Of a stretch of 17,268 nucleotides of DNA, positions 14,332 to 17,268 are shown in pieces (the first letter of the stretch is position 1; each line of letters begins with the position of its first letter). The position numbers and the translations under genes are program-made. The notes beneath the pieces are model-generated. The model was not told where the DNA came from, made no database searches, and saw only the letters and a list, made by a program, of their open reading frames with translations. Source of the stretch: Patescibacteria group bacterium (GTDB lineage Bacteria > Patescibacteriota > Gracilibacteria > UBA1369 > LOWO2-01-FULL-3); contig JAHIRL010000040.1 of the NCBI GenBank assembly GCA_018818755.1, positions 1-17,268 of the forward strand, read 5' to 3'.

Positions 14332-14418
14332 ATGCGAGAGAGAAGCCCCAAATCAGCAATCACTTCAAAAAACACAGCATCAGCTCGGGCTTTTTCATAC
14401 TTCTACTTTTTCCGCTAA
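14332..14418 (+). CDS. Candidate Phe/Tyr-rich leader peptide of the aro operon
   Basis: A 28-codon frame in the operon leader, starting about 19 nt after the predicted transcription start and too short for usual gene calling. Its C-terminus reads AFSYFYFFR, so six of the last eight residues are aromatic (Phe21, Tyr23, Phe24, Tyr25, Phe26, Phe27). The stop TAA (14416-14418) falls just 3 nt before the 5' arm of the antiterminator. Leader peptides loaded with codons for the end-product amino acid are the sensor of ribosome-mediated attenuation, as in the pheA and trp leaders of enterobacteria. No Trp codon is present, so the predicted signals are charged tRNA-Phe and tRNA-Tyr. There is no Shine-Dalgarno, as for other genes here. 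A short 5-bp pair, AGCCC (14344-14348) with GGGCT (14387-14391), may form a weak pause hairpin. Confidence 0.72.
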   Translation: MRERSPKSAITSKNTASARAFSYFYFFR

Positions 14419-14421
14419 CAC

Positions 14422-14454
14422 GCATGAGAGACTTTTTCCTACCCGTCCTCATGC
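14422..14454 (+). promoter_or_regulatory. Candidate antiterminator hairpin of the aro leader
   Basis: GCATGAG (14422-14428) and CTCATGC (14448-14454) pair perfectly over 7 bp with a 19-nt loop. The 3' arm contains most of the 5' arm of the terminator (14446-14451), so the two hairpins cannot coexist. A ribosome resting on the leader stop codon would cover the 5' arm; one stalled earlier in the Phe/Tyr run would leave it free. Confidence 0.68.
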
Positions 14455-14470
14455 ATTGAGGATTTTTTTT
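14446..14470 (+). terminator. Candidate attenuator (intrinsic terminator) before aroF
   Basis: TCCTCA (14446-14451), loop TGCAT, TGAGGA (14457-14462), directly followed by eight T (14463-14470). The stem is short (6 bp, 7 with a G-U pair), which suits a regulated terminator. No plus-strand gene lies directly upstream to need terminating except the leader itself. Confidence 0.72.
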
Positions 14471-14603
14471 ATTATTTATCTAAACACATGTATCATGGTA
14501 AAAACAAACAGTCCACAGACCCCATTATTCGCAGAAATAACTGTGAAACAGAGGGCCTATCGCAACTAAGTTCAAAACTACAAAAAAACTAACCAGCAAA
14601 AAT

Positions 14604-15620
14604 ATGATTATAGTAATGAAATCACACGCTCCCCAGGCACAAGCCGCCCACATAATGGAGGAGCTGAAATCAAAAGGCTTGGAACCTGTACCTTTGTACG
14701 GTGTGGAAAGAACAGTAATCGCAGTTATTGGCGAAGAACGAGACCTAAATATCGGCCACCTTGAAGCAATGCCCGGAGTGGATAAAGTGATGCGCGTCGT
14801 CCAACAATACAAACTTGTAAGCCGCGAAAGTCATCCCGAACCAACAATTATTGATGTGAAAGGATTACGAATTGGAGACCCAAAAGTTCTAGCAATGATG
14901 GCCGGACCCTGCGCCGTGGAAAGCGAAGAACAGATGCAAAGCGTAGCAAAAGATTTATCCAAAATGGGAGTGAGAATTTTGAGAGGCGGAGCATACAAAC
15001 CAAGAACAGGCCCATACTCTTTTCAGGGACTTGGCAAAGATGGGTTAAAAATTCTGCGAGAAGCCGCCGACGAATACAAGATGGGTGTAATTACCGAAAT
15101 TGTAGACATTCGCGACCTAGATGATCTGGTAAAATACACGGACATTATTCAGATTGGAGCCCGCAACATGCAAAATTTTGAATTATTAAAAGAAGTCGGT
15201 AATACAAAAACACCTGTATTTTTGAAACGCGGACTTTCCGCCAGCATAGACGAGTTTTTATTGGCCGCCGAATACATTTTATCCAATGGCAACCCCAATG
15301 TAATGCTTTGCGAACGAGGAATCAGAACCTTTGAAAAAGACACCAGAAACACACTACCCCTGGCCACAGTTCCAATCGTCAAGCTTAGAAGCCATTTGCC
15401 GATTATTGTAGATCCAAGCCATGCAACCGGCAAAAAAGAGCTAATAGAGCCAATGACAAAAGCTGCAATCGCCGCCGGAGCAGATGGCATAATGATTGAA
15501 GTACACCCAAATCCGGAAGAAGCCAAATCTGATGCCCAGCAACAATTCACCCCATCGGAATTCAAAGAACTTCTGGATAACATCAAACCGATAATGGAAG
15601 CTGTAAACAAACACCTATGA
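14604..15620 (+). CDS. aroF: 3-deoxy-7-phosphoheptulonate (DAHP) synthase, type I-beta with regulatory N-terminal domain
   Basis: This enzyme condenses phosphoenolpyruvate and erythrose 4-phosphate, the first step of the shikimate pathway. The 338 residues match the Thermotoga-type enzyme: a ferredoxin-like regulatory domain (1-75, ending in YKLVSRE, 69-75), then the TIM barrel with MAGPCAVES (99-107), LRGGAYKPRTGPYSFQGLG (126-144), IQIGARNMQNF (182-192), LKRG (207-210), CERGIRTFEK (236-245), VDPSHATGK (269-277) and IEVHPNPEEAKSD (298-310). The metal ligands of the family are present (Cys103, His273, Glu299, Asp310). In this subtype the N-terminal domain mediates feedback inhibition by Tyr/Phe, which fits the Phe/Tyr-rich leader upstream. 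The TGA stop overlaps the aroB ATG (ATGA). Confidence 0.97.
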   Translation: MIIVMKSHAPQAQAAHIMEELKSKGLEPVPLYGVERTVIAVIGEERDLNIGHLEAMPGVDKVMRVVQQYKLVSRESHPEPTIIDVKGLRIGDPKVLAMMAGPCAVESEEQMQSVAKDLSKMGVRILRGGAYKPRTGPYSFQGLGKDGLKILREAADEYKMGVITEIVDIRDLDDLVKYTDIIQIGARNMQNFELLKEVGNTKTPVFLKRGLSASIDEFLLAAEYILSNGNPNVMLCERGIRTFEKDTRNTLPLATVPIVKLRSHLPIIVDPSHATGKKELIEPMTKAAIAAGADGIMIEVHPNPEEAKSDAQQQFTPSEFKELLDNIKPIMEAVNKHL

Positions 15621-16579
15621 TAATTATCAAAGAAGGCATCCGCGAAAAAATCCCCTCAAAATTAAAATGGGGCAACAAATATGCCATAATCTCAGACAGC
15701 AAAGTCGCAAAACTCTACGGTCACGCCTTCAAACGCTTCCTTAAAAACAACAAAATCGAATGCGAACTTTTTCAGTTTCCCCAAGGGGAAGCCAATAAAA
15801 ATCTGAAAACAGTAGAAAAACTGGCCAGTGCAATGATAAAAAAAGGATTTGACCGTAAAGATTGCATCATCGCCCTGGGGGGAGGCGTCACCGGAGATAT
15901 TGCCGGATTTTTGGCCTCCATCTACATGCGCGGAATCCCCCATGTCCAAGTTCCCACAACCTTACTGGCAATGGTCGATTCCAGCGTAGGCGGAAAAACA
16001 GGAGTAGACCTAAAGGAAGGGAAAAACCTTCTTGGAACATTTAACCAGCCCAAAGCCATTTTTGTCGATCCCACTCACTTAAAAACATTGCCACAAAAAC
16101 AAATTCGCAACGGACTTGCAGAAGTGATCAAATACGGAGTGATAAAAGACAAAAAACTTTTTGAATATCTGGAAAAGAATATCAAGAACCCAGACATGAA
16201 CAAGATTATTGCACAATCAGTAAAAATTAAATCACAAATAGTCCAAAAAGACGAAAAGGAAGCCGGCTTACGGATGATCCTCAATTACGGACACACATAT
16301 GGCCATGCCATAGAGCGCATGAGCAAGTTCAAACTTTTGCATGGCTATGCTATTTCCATTGGTATGGTACTGGCAAACAAAGATGCCGTAAAAATGGGGC
16401 TTCTAAAAAAGGAAGACGCAGATAGAATAAAAAAATTGCTCACCTCATACGGCTTACCAATAGTCACCCTACACAAACCTACAACAAAAGACATCCAGAG
16501 CGACAAAAAGAAATCCGGATCACAAATAAATTTCGTCCTCCCCACAACAATCGGAAAAGTAATAATTAAAAAATGCTAA
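15617..16579 (+). CDS. aroB: 3-dehydroquinate synthase
   Basis: AroB converts DAHP to 3-dehydroquinate using NAD and a divalent metal, the second shikimate-pathway step. The 320 residues contain PQGEANKNLKTVEKL (55-69), IALGGGVTGDIAGFLASIYMRGIP (85-108), VPTTLLAMVDSSVGGKTGVDL (112-132), KNLLGTFNQP (136-145), GLAEVIKYG (166-174; metal ligand Glu169), the NYGHTYGHAIE helix (223-233) and HGYAISIGM (242-250; His242). The usual HGEAVAIGM has Tyr in place of Glu here. At 320 residues it is shorter than the typical 350-360. Translation is coupled to aroF through ATGA, and its last 7 bp overlap the aroA start. Confidence 0.97.
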   Translation: MIIIKEGIREKIPSKLKWGNKYAIISDSKVAKLYGHAFKRFLKNNKIECELFQFPQGEANKNLKTVEKLASAMIKKGFDRKDCIIALGGGVTGDIAGFLASIYMRGIPHVQVPTTLLAMVDSSVGGKTGVDLKEGKNLLGTFNQPKAIFVDPTHLKTLPQKQIRNGLAEVIKYGVIKDKKLFEYLEKNIKNPDMNKIIAQSVKIKSQIVQKDEKEAGLRMILNYGHTYGHAIERMSKFKLLHGYAISIGMVLANKDAVKMGLLKKEDADRIKKLLTSYGLPIVTLHKPTTKDIQSDKKKSGSQINFVLPTTIGKVIIKKC

Positions 16580-17268
16580 AAATAACCCCTCCAGGATCAA
16601 AAAGCATTACCAATCGGGCGCTTGTTCTAGCAGCTCTTGTCAGAAAAACTGTCACTATCAAAAATGCCGCCATTTGTGAAGACAGCACCTATATGATCAA
16701 ATGTCTCAAAAAACTCGGTATTAGAATTGAGCAAAAAGGAGAAACAATCAAAATAAAAGGCTGCGGAGGCAAGTTCCCAAAAAGCGACAGAACAATAAAG
16801 TTGCACACAGGCAATGCCGGCACAACAACAAGGTTTATAACCGCTCTTGCCACACTAACCGACAATAAAGTGGTTATCGATGGTGATTCTCGTATGAGAC
16901 AAAGACCAATAAAAGAACTAAGCGATGCCCTAAATCAACTCGGTGCCGATACAAAAACTACAAAAAACTGCCCTCCTGTAAAAATTCAACCAAAAATCCC
17001 TGAAGGAGGAACTGTGAAAATCCGCGGAGACCTAAGTAGTCAGTACATTTCTGCCTTGATGATGATTGCTCCACACACAAAAAAACCAACAAAAATCCAA
17101 ATTGAACAAAAAACTTGCTCCAAACCATACATCAAGCTCACAAAGACTATGATCAAAAGTTTTGATCAACAACCAAGCTCATACAATGTGGAAAGCGATG
17201 CCTCCGGAGCATCATATTTTGGAGCATACGCAGCTTTGAATCCTCAAAAAACAATCCTTCTCAACAAC
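16573..17268 (+). CDS. aroA: 3-phosphoshikimate 1-carboxyvinyltransferase (EPSP synthase), first 232 residues, cut by window end
   Basis: AroA transfers the enolpyruvyl group of PEP to shikimate 3-phosphate, the sixth shikimate-pathway step. Reading from the ATG at 16573, the frame shows the family motifs: PPGSKSITNRALVLA (6-20), the PEP-binding HTGNAGTTTRF (in the segment near 77-87), GDSRMRQRPI, GDLSSQYISALMM and ESDASGASYFGAYAA. The ATG overlaps the last 7 bp of aroB (16573-16579), consistent with translational coupling. About 200 further residues are expected beyond the window. The remaining steps (aroQ/D, aroE, aroK, aroC) may follow downstream. No C-terminal motif can be checked. Confidence 0.96.
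   Translation, partial: MLKITPPGSKSITNRALVLAALVRKTVTIKNAAICEDSTYMIKCLKKLGIRIEQKGETIKIKGCGGKFPKSDRTIKLHTGNAGTTTRFITALATLTDNKVVIDGDSRMRQRPIKELSDALNQLGADTKTTKNCPPVKIQPKIPEGGTVKIRGDLSSQYISALMMIAPHTKKPTKIQIEQKTCSKPYIKLTKTMIKSFDQQPSSYNVESDASGASYFGAYAALNPQKTILLNN

Noticed and set aside
14262..14375. 38-residue hydrophobic N-terminal extension of TatD (possible membrane anchor)
   Set aside because: TatD proteins start at M-I-D-T-H; the candidate tatD promoter and the aro promoter lie inside the extension.
14488..14592. 34-codon frame between the attenuator and aroF
   Set aside because: No aromatic run, promoter or other support; such a length is expected by chance in this AT-rich leader.
14313..14603. 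T-box riboswitch controlling the aro operon
   Set aside because: No T-box sequence (the AGGGTGGNACCGCG-like element) or specifier-stem layout is visible; the leader peptide with alternating hairpins explains the structure better.
1..17268. CRISPR array, insertion sequence, prophage or attachment-site duplication
   Set aside because: No repeat-spacer pattern, transposase-like protein, phage gene or duplicated tRNA 3' end was seen; both tRNA genes are single and intact.

Overview
The window reads as ordinary chromosome from a small-genome, AT-rich bacterium, most likely a member of the Patescibacteria/CPR (perhaps Peregrinibacteria-like). That placement is an inference from gene style: compact genes, many convergent pairs with overlapping stops, very short 5' leaders without Shine-Dalgarno sequences, and divergent family members. 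TGA is used as a stop (for example at 12163-12165 and 15618-15620), so the recoded Gracilibacteria/Absconditabacteria (TGA = Gly) do not fit. No insertion sequence, prophage or CRISPR array is visible.

Layout. (1) 1-3255: the N-terminal part of tRNA-guanine transglycosylase (tgt) behind a HAD-family hydrolase on the minus strand; a divergent FAD/NAD(P) ferredoxin-reductase-like protein; a queuosine-precursor transporter of the YhhQ family; and tRNA-Leu(UAA). Tgt plus YhhQ suggests queuosine made by salvage. (2) 3371-6935: a protein ending in a lysozyme-like/transglycosylase domain, a MscS channel and an ArsP_2-type 10-TM metal exporter with a Cys/His-rich loop. (3) 6986-10778: a coiled-coil hypothetical protein, a translationally coupled small protein and polytopic membrane protein, the formate-dependent GAR transformylase PurT, and two minus-strand unknowns. 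(4) 10876-14261: tRNA-Lys(CUU), a GT4 glycosyltransferase, the DNA-repair ATPase RadA and the TatD nuclease. (5) 14278-17268: a shikimate-pathway operon, DAHP synthase (type I-beta), AroB and AroA (cut by the window end), with overlapping or ATGA-coupled junctions.

The strongest unexpected signal is the roughly 290-nt leader of the shikimate operon. It has a consensus-like promoter, a 28-codon open frame whose last eight residues hold six Phe/Tyr, and then two mutually exclusive hairpins (an antiterminator, and a terminator with eight T). This is the architecture of classical ribosome-mediated transcription attenuation, placed before the first enzyme of aromatic amino acid synthesis. Other regulatory structure includes a perfect 7-bp-arm palindrome exactly between the -35 and -10 of the radA promoter, a single palindromic TTGCAA that can serve as -35 for promoters firing in both directions (tRNA-Lys and the glycosyltransferase), and several promoters whose predicted start site lies at or within a few bases of the ATG, implying leaderless mRNAs.

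The plus strand is depleted in G and rich in A and C across genes of both orientations, so the skew looks replication-associated rather than coding-associated.
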